Shown here piece after piece: positions 28,339-35,770 of a DNA stretch of 64,000 nucleotides (positions within the stretch are counted from its first letter, which is position 1; the number at the start of each line of letters is the position of its first letter). Both the position numbers and the translations under genes were made by a program. Origin of the DNA: Pluralibacter gergoviae ATCC 33028 = NBRC 105706 (lineage in GTDB: Bacteria > Pseudomonadota > Gammaproteobacteria > Enterobacterales > Enterobacteriaceae); assembly GCF_001598855.1 (NCBI RefSeq), contig NZ_BCZS01000003.1:1-64000 (forward strand). The letters are read 5' to 3'. Below the pieces are notes generated by a model. The model ran no database searches. It was not told where the DNA came from and saw only the letters and a program-made list of their open reading frames with translations.

Positions 28339-28643
28339 CTCTTAGCGGGAGGAATTATCAGTACACCTCCCGCAATAAACTGATTACCAAAATTCACTTT
28401 GCCAGCTTCCGCATGCACATGATGCGCCGCTGAGCGATCAGGCCAACGCCGATGGCTGTCTTCTGCATCCCGGCGAGGAATCCAAGCTCTGTCAGTGCCC
28501 GGCGCCATAGACCTCGCTTTTCCTGATCGACAATCAGGGCCTCTTTTCTGGCGATCATCGACAAGGTGAAGCGCGTCCGGCTCAAAAAAAAGCACATTGC
28601 TTTTCCCGCTGGCGCCATAAGCTTCTACGGAATTTTTAGCCAT
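28335..28643 (-). pseudogene. Scrambled prophage gene: ParB-like 5' end joined out of frame to another small gene
   Basis: A well-placed AGGGGG ribosome site starts MAKNSVEAYGASGKSNVLFF, which I recognise as the opening of a phage ParB-like nuclease protein. After about 30 residues (near 28555) similarity stops and the frame turns into low-quality sequence. From that point another frame, 28394-28558, reads MIARKEALIVDQEKRGLWRR and on to a stop, looking like the remainder of a different small phage gene but with no ribosome site. I read this as a deletion scar. It could be expressed as a 102-residue chimera, but function is doubtful. Confidence 0.5.
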
Positions 28644-28655
28644 ACCCGATCCCCC

Positions 28656-29159
28656 TTATCTGACCTGAAGAGTTTCGGCGCCAACTTCAAGGTGCGCGCC
28701 CTTAACTTCAGTGCCGGCCTCGATCGCCGCTTTAATTGTATTCTTATCCGGGGCTACGACGGTCACTACGCTTACCAACTCGTCGGGGCGTTGATTCTCG
28801 TCGTCAATAATCACCGACAGCGATCCCTCGCGGACGGTGAGCGTGTTGCGCTCAGTTTTAAATGACTTCAGTTCGGCAGCCTGCATGCACTTCAGGATGT
28901 AGCCCTTGAGGTTTTTGGCCTGACCCTCAAATGACTTTTTGCGGTCGCTAAGGCGCGCTGCTTCTTCTGCTACGGTTTTTGCCTGGCCCTCAAGGTTACG
29001 CACCAGTGACATGATGCCGTCGAACTTGTCGCCCAGCGCCAACTCCTCTCCCTCGATGGTGTCGGCGATGTCCTCCGGGGAAAATTCCCCGGCCTCAACG
29101 AGCGCCAGCAGCTTGTTCATGTTGGCGGCGATGGCGATTGCGGTAGTGTTCTGGCTCAT
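28656..29159 (-). CDS. Siphovirus Gp157-family protein
   Basis: 167 residues with the Gp157 pattern: an N-terminal helical segment with MNKLLALVEAGEFSPEDIAD, a long coiled-coil centre (NLEGQAKTVAEEAARLSDRKKSFE) and a C-terminal beta part. The family sits in early, leftward operons of temperate phages near recombination genes; it has been linked to phage resistance in Streptococcus, but its role is not settled. Start codon overlaps the stop of the gene upstream by 4 bases. Confidence 0.8.
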   Translation of the reverse strand: MSQNTTAIAIAANMNKLLALVEAGEFSPEDIADTIEGEELALGDKFDGIMSLVRNLEGQAKTVAEEAARLSDRKKSFEGQAKNLKGYILKCMQAAELKSFKTERNTLTVREGSLSVIIDDENQRPDELVSVVTVVAPDKNTIKAAIEAGTEVKGAHLEVGAETLQVR

Positions 29160-29536
29160 GCTGATTGCTCCTGTTCGGATGTTTTATCAAGCTCACTCAC
29201 TCTCTGCTCTACGGCGCGATGTAGGGCCAGGAGCCGTTTTTTCAGATACTCGTCAAACTCGACGTCGGCTTTTGCCTTAGCGTCCTTGCGGTATACGTCA
29301 ACCTCTCGGGTGATGGTGCTGTAAACACCTTTAGCCTCATTTGGTGTTACCGCAGTGCGAATAACCTCAAGATTGCGTTCGATTCGCTCATCCAGTTCTT
29401 TGCGAATGCGAATGATATCTCCGGCTCTATCCGACGCATTTGAAAGGACAAATGCGGTCGCGTTGTCTTTGCGATATTCGGCATCATCGAACAGGCCAAG
29501 ATAGATAACGAAAGTGCAGATAGTGAGAAAAGTCTT
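29156..29536 (-). pseudogene. 5'-truncated early prophage gene
   Basis: An open minus-strand frame without a start codon ends in SELDKTSEQEQSA, its stop overlapping the Gp157 gene start. It is highly charged and helical (IIRIRKELDERIENLEVIRT), typical of small early-operon phage proteins; no family recognised. Upstream it stops abruptly near 29530, where plus-strand antiterminator coding begins, so its 5' end was removed by a deletion. Confidence 0.6.
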
Positions 29537-29951
29537 TTATCCGTGGGGCCGCCCTCCATACTGGGCCAGCAAATCCCGCGTTGCTCGCCCTTCTGACTGG
29601 GAACACTGGAGGGAAGTTGAGCAGACAGTACCGGCAAAATGCGAAACCTGCGACGGGAAGGGGATAATCACCGCACGCTGCCGTTGCGGTGGCAGGGGGG
29701 AGGTGCTCGATCGCAAGGCTACGAAAGAGACGGGGGCCCCTGTTTTCAAAACCTGCGAGCGTTGCTCTGGCGGCGGCTTCACCTCGATCAAATCGGCAAA
29801 CGTTCATCGGGCTGTACAGGGCCGCGTACCAGGATTGCACCAGTCATCCTGGTCACGCAACTGGAAGCCGTTCTATGAGGGGCTGGTGGATACGCTTCAC
29901 AAGGGTGAGAGGCAAGCAGCAGCGGAATTTGAGAAAGCGACCTCTTACTGA
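29537..29951 (+). pseudogene. Lambdoid Q antiterminator, N-terminally truncated
   Basis: The frame encodes the C-terminal part of a phage-82-type Q protein: SDWEHWREVEQTVPAKCETC, two CxxCxG zinc-finger clusters (CETCDGKG, CERCSGGG) and the YEGLVDTLHKGE tail. The N-terminal third is gone. An ATG at 29514 could start a protein by using sequence from the other side of the deletion junction. The late promoter that Q would act on follows directly. Confidence 0.75.
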
Positions 29952-29991
29952 AAATATCGGATCATATAGCGACATTTTTTGCATGTTCGTG

Positions 29992-30021
29992 TTGACTTTG
30001 CATAAAATTGCCCTGTATGAT
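29992..30021 (+). promoter_or_regulatory. Phage late promoter (pR'-like)
   Basis: TTGACT and TATGAT separated by 18 bases, about 40 bases after the Q fragment and followed some 40 bases later by a terminator. This is the Q-promoter-terminator arrangement of lambdoid late operons. Confidence 0.75.
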
Positions 30022-30060
30022 TCTAATCATGGATACTTGCATCCAAATGAAACTAACTAA

Positions 30061-30089
30061 AAACCCTGCCGTCCGGCAGGGTTTTTACT
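30061..30089 (+). terminator. Late-operon terminator (tR'-like)
   Basis: AAACCCTGCCG and CGGCAGGGTTT pair perfectly around a 2-base loop and end in T5. Without a working Q protein it should stop the pR'-like transcript. Confidence 0.85.
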
Positions 30090-30104
30090 CTTCGTAAGGG
30101 CCAT

Positions 30105-30326
30105 ATGTCCCACTCATCATCAAGAAAAAAGGTACTGGACTCGACTCTACCACTTACCTCCCGGGCTTCGCATGCAAGAAGTTGCGTCAACCATGTAGCC
30201 AATCGCGTTGGCATGACGAGAGAAGCACTTATGATTAAAATCGAGAATGACACTGGCATTAACTTGGAATGCCCACGCACGGAAGATGAGTTACTGAAAG
30301 CGTATCATCACTTTGAATCACTTTGA
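30105..30326 (+). CDS. Hypothetical 73-residue prophage protein
   Basis: Small basic protein with a possible helix-turn-helix-like stretch (CVNHVANRVGMTREALMIKI), lying behind the late terminator of the prophage. TAAGGG is 5 bases before the ATG. I do not recognise a family. A weak hairpin with a T-run (about 30344-30366) follows. Confidence 0.45.
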   Translation: MSHSSSRKKVLDSTLPLTSRASHARSCVNHVANRVGMTREALMIKIENDTGINLECPRTEDELLKAYHHFESL

Positions 30327-30438
30327 GTTAGCCAGCTATAAATAACACTCGGCAGTGTGGGTTTTTGCTTTTGACAGTAGAACTATCCTTCGAAGAGTCA
30401 TAAAATGGTTAAATACCAGACGAATCTGAGGGAACAGT

Positions 30439-31176
30439 ATGAAGCCATTAATTTTATTCTCCGCCATTTCTTGCTTCTTTTTATCAGCCCATGCGGCGGC
30501 AGTTGTGCAATTCAAGCCTGCGGTGCTTAATGCCTCGCTTTTATTTAATTATGACCCCGTTCTCGGTGATGTTAAAAGTAGCCTGCAATGGATTAGAAGT
30601 AGTGACGGTTCGTTAATAGCCGTTGTCGACATTACCTACGATCGAAATGGGTGTTTCACGAGCATTGATATTAGTAAAAAAGTGAGCAGTGAAGGAATCC
30701 ATATTGAAAACAAAAATGGCGTAATAAGTTCAGTTAAGAAAAAAGACTCGAAAGAGAAAACGTTAAATATAACTGGCAAAGTTAATAGTAGGTGTGAAAT
30801 TACCGAGTTGAATGATGATACAGGATCATACCTCCTGAGTTATAACGTTCGTGGTTTGTTAGAAACAGTGACGGATCGGCGTAATGGGGTTCTCAAGGAG
30901 CGGTATGAATATGGTCACGGACAATTTCCGATACGTTATAAAAACTATAAAGATAATAAAGAACGTCGATACCATTATCCACAACCAAGTGAGCAATTTC
31001 TGGATTGGGATGTCGCCTTTTCATCGTCTAAGTACGCATTCTGGCAAAAAATAAGTTGTAGCTATGGGGATGAAGGGAATGCAGAGCAATGTATAATGAT
31101 CACTGCTTATGATCCTAATTATCGGAAGAGCCCAATTGTTTGGTATAGCGGACACCGCAATTACTATTATAAATAA
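30439..31176 (+). CDS. YnfC-family (UPF0257) exported protein
   Basis: 245 residues. Signal peptide about 1-19 (cut near SAHA). From residue 22 it follows the UPF0257/YnfC pattern: VQFKPAVLNASLLFNYDPVLGDVK, a YDRNGCFTSI segment, later VNSRCEI and SYGDEGNAEQC, conserved cysteines included. YnfC of E. coli is a lipoprotein; here no lipobox Cys is seen, so it should be periplasmic. Low GC compared with the backbone. It stands alone in the prophage with its own terminator, as a phage 'moron' gene would. Function unknown. Confidence 0.7.
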   Translation: MKPLILFSAISCFFLSAHAAAVVQFKPAVLNASLLFNYDPVLGDVKSSLQWIRSSDGSLIAVVDITYDRNGCFTSIDISKKVSSEGIHIENKNGVISSVKKKDSKEKTLNITGKVNSRCEITELNDDTGSYLLSYNVRGLLETVTDRRNGVLKERYEYGHGQFPIRYKNYKDNKERRYHYPQPSEQFLDWDVAFSSSKYAFWQKISCSYGDEGNAEQCIMITAYDPNYRKSPIVWYSGHRNYYYK

Positions 31177-31196
31177 CTCTGATTTATAAATCTTAC

Positions 31197-31220
31197 AGGC
31201 TCGCTTCGGCGGGCCTTTCT
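31197..31220 (+). terminator. Terminator after the YnfC-like gene
   Basis: AGGCTCGC and GCGGGCCT pair (one G-U) around the stable loop TTCG, with a weak T-rich tail. Confidence 0.65.
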
Positions 31221-31322
31221 ATTTTCAGGCCCCGGGAACAATCATCGACGTGTGCTGTTGTTAATCCAGCCCGGAGGCCTGAACCCATTTATCATCGAGT
31301 TCGGTGTCCGCCTGGACGGTCA

Positions 31323-31675
31323 CTTCTGAGAAAAGGCATTTACACAGAATGGTGTACAGGCTCCCTTGATGTGGTATCTAATTCTGACACCACAATTCGG
31401 GTGTCGTTCATTCTTGGCGGGGTCGTAAACTACACAAATAAATTTACATTCCAGTTCCCTAATAATTATACCAATGCGAAAATACAGCTCACCGCCAGCT
31501 CTGATGGTGTCGTACTAGGCCCGGATGTTGTTACTGGTAATACGTCGCTGGGAACAGCGTCAGCGTACTGGAAAAACGCCTACCTTGCGAATGCCCCGAT
31601 AATAGTATCAGATGCTGAGTATAAGGATAATATCAGGCGCGTTATCGGAGATGACGAGGCTGAAAAATTGGGTAG
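31323..31675 (+). pseudogene. Phage tail-fibre C-terminal fragment
   Basis: The open frame reads TEWCTGSLDVVSNSDTTIRV through TSLGTASAYWKNAYLANAPI and VSDAEYKDNIRRVIGDDEAE. The YWKNAYL...SDxxxKDNIR pattern is that of the C-terminal chaperone region of tail spikes and fibres. Both ends are missing, and the frame runs into the att repeat. It marks the late-gene end of the prophage. Confidence 0.7.
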
Positions 31676-31707
31676 CTTGCTGATTTTCTTGCATTATTCG
31701 CTATCTC
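31676..31707. repeat. Prophage attachment site, distal copy
   Basis: 31 of 32 bases match 26808-26839. On the minus strand it still contains ATGCAAGAAAATCAGCAA, the first six codons of ttcA. The repeat bounds a 4.9-kb prophage remnant. Confidence 0.93.
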
Positions 31708-31800
31708 TGACACCGCGCGACTACGAGCGCGGCAGCGCGTTGCCGCCTTTCGCCCGGTTGGCGATAAAGGGTGTTCCGCGCGGGCGCCGCGCGCCGGCCG

Positions 31801-31988
31801 GTAAAGTATGCCGCGTATGGTACGGATTCCGGCGGCGAATGCCAGCACGTTTTACGTCAGGGGGCATCTGGCGGCGATGCCCGACGCGCTGTAATAGGGT
31901 TTTGGAATGCTTTGCGCGCTCCGGGTATAAAAACAAAGCGCAGCCCCTGCCGTTCGGTCTTAACGTATTCCCGGTGATAGAAGAGGGT
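31801..31988 (-). pseudogene. Second, broken integrase copy
   Basis: Two blocks repeat the intact integrase gene: 31802-31855 matches about 27030-27084 almost exactly (the AGIRRRNPYHTRH region), and 31891-31988 matches about 27120-27220 with scattered changes (the EYGKTERQRLRFVFIP region). The bases between them, and between the first block and the att repeat, are replaced by unrelated GC-rich sequence. This is the remains of a second element integrated in tandem at the same site. Confidence 0.8.
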
Positions 31989-32000
31989 AGTTCTATCGTA

Positions 32001-32024
32001 AAACCCGCCCCGGCGGGTTTTTGC
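32001..32024. terminator. Hairpin terminator near the second integrase remnant
   Basis: AAACCCGCC and GGCGGGTTT pair perfectly around 2 bases, followed by TT. It would stop plus-strand transcripts leaving the prophage. Confidence 0.7.
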
Positions 32025-32080
32025 GTTAATGGCTATTACTGTATCCGTTCGCGATTTTTTGCTGAGTGACCTGCGAACTC

Positions 32081-32248
32081 TCACGCTTCTTCATCTTTCT
32101 TAAAATGCTTGACGGCTTCGTCGTACAAGGACATCAGCTCAGAGATACTGGAAGAGTAGACCGGAACACGCTGAGCCCTGACTAACTCAATGATCAGCGC
32201 GTAAGCAGCATCTTCCGGAACATCTTTTGGATTTATCAGACCAGACAT
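32081..32248 (-). CDS. Small 55-residue phage-type protein
   Basis: A perfect AGGAGG four bases before the ATG opens MSGLINPKDVPEDAAYALII and on to a charged end (KHFKKDEEA). It resembles short hypothetical proteins of enterobacterial prophages; no known function. It probably belonged to the second, mostly deleted element. A 30-codon remnant of another minus-strand gene lies just upstream. Confidence 0.65.
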   Translation of the reverse strand: MSGLINPKDVPEDAAYALIIELVRAQRVPVYSSSISELMSLYDEAVKHFKKDEEA

Positions 32249-32288
32249 AAAACCTCCTTTTTACTGTGGTAAATACAGCCTACTCTGG

Positions 32289-32381
32289 TCACCAGGACTT
32301 CACATCCTGATAAATGATCAGTGCCTTCTGCAGTTGGCCTTTTATGTCCACAGGAAGCAGACCGCGCGTCCGCAGGGCATA
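32289..32381 (-). pseudogene. Remnant of a minus-strand phage gene
   Basis: Thirty open codons ending PVDIKGQLQKALIIYQDVKSW then stop, with no start codon (a stop lies just upstream). Looks like the C-terminus of a small phage protein; family not recognised. Confidence 0.35.
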
Positions 32382-32452
32382 TCATCCTTCTCACCTAGCA
32401 AATCCAGTTGAAAAAATTTCCGCATCCGACAAATGCTAATAGTGATCTAAAT

Positions 32453-32471
32453 CAAAATGATAATCATCCAA
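32453..32471. promoter_or_regulatory. Possible Fur box upstream of the YagU-type gene
   Basis: Contains the exact 11-base core ATGATAATCAT of the Fur consensus; by eye 13 of 19 positions match. It lies about 50 bases before the gene, in an AT-rich promoter-like region. Suggestive only. Confidence 0.35.
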
Positions 32472-32521
32472 CTTAAGGAATATTAAGGAACTGTAAATAT
32501 TCTTCTAAGTGGTGGTTTTTT

Positions 32522-33148
32522 ATGGCGTTAAAAGACTTTTTTGTACAGACGGAGCCGCACAGGCGGCACTACGGCGTCGCGCTATTCGTTGGGCTCGTGT
32601 CCGGTATCGTTTCGGCCTTTGTGAAGTGGGGCGCCGAGGTCCCGCTGCCGCCGCGCAGCCCGGTGGACATCTTCACCGGCGCATGCGGGCCGGAAGCCCT
32701 GATCCGCGCCGCCGGGCAGATCGACTGCTCGCGGAATTTCCTCAATCCGCCCTACATTTTTCTGCGGGACTGGCTGGGATTAGCAGACCCGAACGCTGCG
32801 GTCTATACCTTCGCCGGGCACGTGTTCAACTGGGTTGGCGTAACGCATATCGTCTTCTCCGTCGTCTTCGCCGTGGGCTATTGCGTGGTTGCCGAAATTT
32901 TCCCGAAGATCAAGCTCTGGCAGGGGCTGCTTGCCGGCGCGCTGGCGCAGCTTTTTGTCCACATGATTTCATTCCCGCTGATGGGCCTCACGCCGCCGCT
33001 TTTCGAACTGCCGTGGTATGAGAACGTCTCTGAGATAGTGGGCCACCTGGTCTGGTTCTGGTCCATCGAGATCATTCGCCGCGACTTGCGCAACAGGATC
33101 ACCCGCGAGCCGGACGCTGAGGTTCCCCTGAGTTCTGCCCTCCGATAA
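32522..33148 (+). CDS. YagU-family inner-membrane protein (DUF1440)
   Basis: 208 residues with four predicted membrane helices, starting after a cytoplasmic segment ([20 protein letters not shown]) and including [12 protein letters not shown] and [18 protein letters not shown], as in E. coli YagU, which contributes to acid resistance. Monocistronic: its own terminator follows. Its GC content is like the backbone, unlike the prophage to the left. Confidence 0.85.
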   Translation: MALKDFFVQTEPHRRHYGVALFVGLVSGIVSAFVKWGAEVPLPPRSPVDIFTGACGPEALIRAAGQIDCSRNFLNPPYIFLRDWLGLADPNAAVYTFAGHVFNWVGVTHIVFSVVFAVGYCVVAEIFPKIKLWQGLLAGALAQLFVHMISFPLMGLTPPLFELPWYENVSEIVGHLVWFWSIEIIRRDLRNRITREPDAEVPLSSALR

Positions 33149-33167
33149 GCCGCACGGTACGTATCTG

Positions 33168-33197
33168 AAGCCCGCCGGCCCACCGCGCGGGCTTTTC
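33168..33197. terminator. Terminator after the YagU-type gene
   Basis: AAGCCCGC and GCGGGCTT pair around an 11-base loop and end in a short T-run. Confidence 0.75.
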
Positions 33198-33293
33198 AAT
33201 TCCCGGCGTTGCCGTTTTCATCTTCTGACGGCAGGTTAATCCGATAAGCCGCCCGGATAATGTTATGACATTGATCATTTTATGCCGCAAGTA

Positions 33294-33313
33294 TACTGTA
33301 TATATGTACAGCT
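33294..33313. promoter_or_regulatory. LexA (SOS) box before the DUF1133 gene
   Basis: CTGTATATATGTACAG at 33296-33311 differs from the LexA consensus CTGTATATATATACAG at one base, with perfect CTG and CAG ends. It overlaps a possible -10 (TATACT, 33292-33297) and lies 21 bases before the DUF1133 start codon. Strong evidence for DNA-damage control. Confidence 0.85.
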
Positions 33314-33334
33314 AATTGCATGGAGGTAGCAACA

Positions 33335-33898
33335 ATGATCTATCCGACCGCCAGTAAAGAGAGGGCCAGCGCCGCCCGCCTAGGGCCGCTCGAAAGCGCC
33401 ATGGTCCAGGGCCGGTTAAAAATGTGGGGCCGCTGGTCGTACATTGGCGGCGGCCATACCGGCAACATTTTTAACCAGCTGCTGAGGTCCGGCCCGCTGA
33501 CCCGTAAATCCATCGGAGAGGTTCTGCAGCGTCTGCTGGACGCCGGCGTCAGCGAGGCGGAACTGGAGGCCTTTCTCGGCGAGATGGCCCGCGGGCGCTA
33601 TAAAAGTCCGCTCGCCCACTGCAGCGATAGCGAAGGGCTGCTGGTCGATCGCACGGTGGCCGAGACGCTGCGCGGCAGCCCGGCGCTGATCGCGCTGCTG
33701 CAGCAGCGCTACTGCGGCAGGGGCAAAAGCAAGCGCGCGATGGCCCAGGCGCTGCATCTGCGCCACCCGGAGTGGAGCCTGCCAACCTGCAGAAACCGCA
33801 TTGACAGCTGGCTGGCGACGGCAGAATATCTGCTCTACCGCCCGCTGTGCGCGGCGTTTGGCCTCGATCCGCTTCGCCTGGGCGACGGCGACGCGTAA
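33335..33898 (+). CDS. DUF1133-family protein (phage late-gene antiterminator position)
   Basis: 187 residues. Opens MIYPTASKERA, then the family signature MWGRWSYIGGG near residue 33, NIFNQLL, LAHCSDSEGLLVDR and RHPEWSLPTCRNRID. DUF1133 proteins occupy the Q slot just before late promoter, holin and lysin genes in many lambdoid phages, and are taken as Q-type antiterminators; I treat that role as inference. GGAGG lies 8 bases before the ATG (33335). Codon use is GC-rich like the host, unlike the nearby prophage. Intact, LexA-boxed and followed by a terminator and a holin gene. Confidence 0.85.
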   Translation: MIYPTASKERASAARLGPLESAMVQGRLKMWGRWSYIGGGHTGNIFNQLLRSGPLTRKSIGEVLQRLLDAGVSEAELEAFLGEMARGRYKSPLAHCSDSEGLLVDRTVAETLRGSPALIALLQQRYCGRGKSKRAMAQALHLRHPEWSLPTCRNRIDSWLATAEYLLYRPLCAAFGLDPLRLGDGDA

Positions 33899-33915
33899 AT
33901 TTTTCACCAAAAAAC

Positions 33916-33935
33916 TATTGTATATTTATCCAGTA
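33916..33935. promoter_or_regulatory. Second, weaker LexA-like box after the DUF1133 gene
   Basis: TATTGTATATTTATCCAGTA matches the 20-base LexA consensus at 17 positions, but one arm reads TTG rather than CTG. It lies between the DUF1133 gene and the first internal terminator, where a late promoter would be. Confidence 0.45.
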
Positions 33936-33989
33936 TCTGCTGTAATCACTCTATCCTTCGCAAAGCTGTATCGCGGGGTGATGAATCTT

Positions 33990-34016
33990 AAAACCCGCCA
34001 CCGCGCGGGTTTTTGC
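33990..34016 (+). terminator. Terminator between the DUF1133 and holin genes
   Basis: AAAACCCGC and GCGGGTTTT pair around a 6-base loop, followed by a T-rich tail. Its place corresponds to tR' of lambda, which Q must overcome to express the holin. Confidence 0.88.
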
Positions 34017-34101
34017 TTTTCTGAACCCGCTCATTCTGCTTATCCGCAGCGGCACAGCGCCTTTCTCTCACAATCAACATGATTAAACCCGGAGGAGAAA
34101 G

Positions 34102-34449
34102 ATGATCTCTTTAGCCATTGCGCCCGTCTGGGACGCCGTCAGGGAGACGGCGGCCTGCTGGTGGCGCGGCGAGGTACCCGCCGGCGGCGTGATTATGGCG
34201 GCGGCAATGGCCGTACTGCGTATGAGCTATTTTGGCCACCGGCGGCGGGATATCGTTCTGGAAGGCCTGCTGTGCGCTGCGCTGGCACTGTGCGCCTATT
34301 CCGCCATTGATTATCTGCACGTGCCGAAAATGCTGACGGTCGCCATCGGCGGGCTGATTGGCTTTATTGGCGTTAAAACAATCAGGGCCTGGCTTTCGCA
34401 TTATCTCAGCAGGCGTCTGGGCGCGGGGCAGGATCCGGATAATAAATAG
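34102..34449 (+). CDS. Lambda-S-type phage holin
   Basis: 115 residues with three membrane helices (about 28-46, 51-70, 76-95) and a basic C-terminal tail (SHYLSRRLGAGQ). The stretch GGVIMAAAMAVLRMSYFG and GGLIGFIGVKTIRAWL align with lambda S. Holins open the inner membrane at a set time, letting endolysin or cargo reach the periplasm. GGAGGAG precedes the ATG. No phage head or tail genes are near, so it is an orphan. Confidence 0.85.
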   Translation: MISLAIAPVWDAVRETAACWWRGEVPAGGVIMAAAMAVLRMSYFGHRRRDIVLEGLLCAALALCAYSAIDYLHVPKMLTVAIGGLIGFIGVKTIRAWLSHYLSRRLGAGQDPDNK

Positions 34450-34504
34450 GGGAATTAGAGGAGGTGCAAAGACCATTACGACGTTTTAATTGTGCAGTCA
34501 TCAT

Positions 34505-34528
34505 GCCCCGCATTCGCGGGGCTTTTTT
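34505..34528 (+). terminator. Terminator after the holin gene
   Basis: GCCCCGC and GCGGGGC pair around a 4-base loop and run into TTTTTTA. A second stop that an antiterminator would have to pass to reach the genes downstream. Confidence 0.88.
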
Positions 34529-34551
34529 ATTCCGTCAAAGAGGATATTTCT

Positions 34552-35397
34552 ATGTGTATTCATCATGGGCAAAAAGCGATATTTGGCGACGGCAAGCAGT
34601 ACGCCCTGCCGCACGTATTTGTTAATCCCGATCAGCTGCAGACCTTTATTAACCAGATGACGGCCGTCTTTGACGGCACGGCAGATCCGATAAGCGATAT
34701 CAATCTGGCGGCGGTGCCGGCCGAGATGCAGTTCAGCGATATTTACACCGCCATCGGCGCCTTTTCGGCCCAGGCCTATAAGGACGGTAAACCGCCGTAC
34801 CCAATGGGGCAGGAGAGCGTCGGCGTGGCGGTGCGGGATATGGACAACGCGGTGCGGGTTGCCGAGGAGCACGGAGTGAAGATCCTCGCCCGCTGGGAGG
34901 TAATGGGCAACCAGGAGGCGATGACCGAGTGGCTGGACGGCCTGCGCATTCAGTTTTACGCCTATGCCGGCACGCCGCCCGAGATCGCCGTTCGCGAGTC
35001 GGTGTCGAATACCCGCTATTATCTCACGCCCCGCGCGGCCGAAAGGTTCATTAAAACCTTCCTGGCGGTGACCGGCGGTCGGATCGTTGGTGATGCGCGC
35101 CATGCGGGTGAGGAGGTGGGCCTGCCGGGTGAGTCGTTCCACCGGGTGTGGCTCGCTTCATCGGCGGGACTGTTCAACGTCATTATTCTCAGCGACGCCC
35201 AGCGGGCGCGCCTGGCCTCGCCGTGGCGCGATATAAAAACCGACTTCGTGGTTGACGATCTGGCGAAAGTCATCGCCCTGGCGCAAGCCAGTCAGGTGTC
35301 GGTACTGGTGCCGCCAGAGGCAGGCCACTCGCGCCATCCCCGCGCGGTGCTGGAATTTACCGGCGGCTACGTGATTGCGCTGCGCCAGAAGGCGTGA
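34552..35397 (+). CDS. Unrecognised 281-residue protein between holin and tRNA-Lys
   Basis: Starts MCIHHGQKAIFGDGKQYALP; AGAGG lies 8-12 bases before the ATG at 34552. No signal peptide or membrane helix, so cytoplasmic. Two regions recall the vicinal-oxygen-chelate fold weakly (VGVAVRDMDNAVRVAEEHGV and, later, FHRVWLASSAGLFNVIILSD), but metal-binding residues are not clear and I would not name an enzyme. GC-rich. Its place after an orphan holin and before an amidase makes cargo or accessory functions possible. Confidence 0.6.
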   Translation: MCIHHGQKAIFGDGKQYALPHVFVNPDQLQTFINQMTAVFDGTADPISDINLAAVPAEMQFSDIYTAIGAFSAQAYKDGKPPYPMGQESVGVAVRDMDNAVRVAEEHGVKILARWEVMGNQEAMTEWLDGLRIQFYAYAGTPPEIAVRESVSNTRYYLTPRAAERFIKTFLAVTGGRIVGDARHAGEEVGLPGESFHRVWLASSAGLFNVIILSDAQRARLASPWRDIKTDFVVDDLAKVIALAQASQVSVLVPPEAGHSRHPRAVLEFTGGYVIALRQKA

Positions 35398-35533
35398 CCT
35401 GAACAGAGAACAGGCGGAATAGCGGCGGAAAGGGGTTTTTATGCCCCTGGGCTATGAGGGAGCCTGGCTTATGCCAGAACGATCTTGCGCCGACGTGCCG
35501 GCAGGCGTAAAGTCCTTGTCGCACAAACGGCGT

Positions 35534-35609
<76 letters not shown>

Positions 35610-35770
35610 CTCCTTCCTGTGTCGCTCTCCGCTTACTCTCATTGTATCGACATTCAATACCCACAGCGTGCTCCGGTTTTTAACCTCCGTAACCTGTTGC
35701 ACAATCGCTGTGGAAAAAATCACCGGCCCCGCCTCCGCCAGCGGCGCGGGACCGATCAAGGAGAAGCGTT

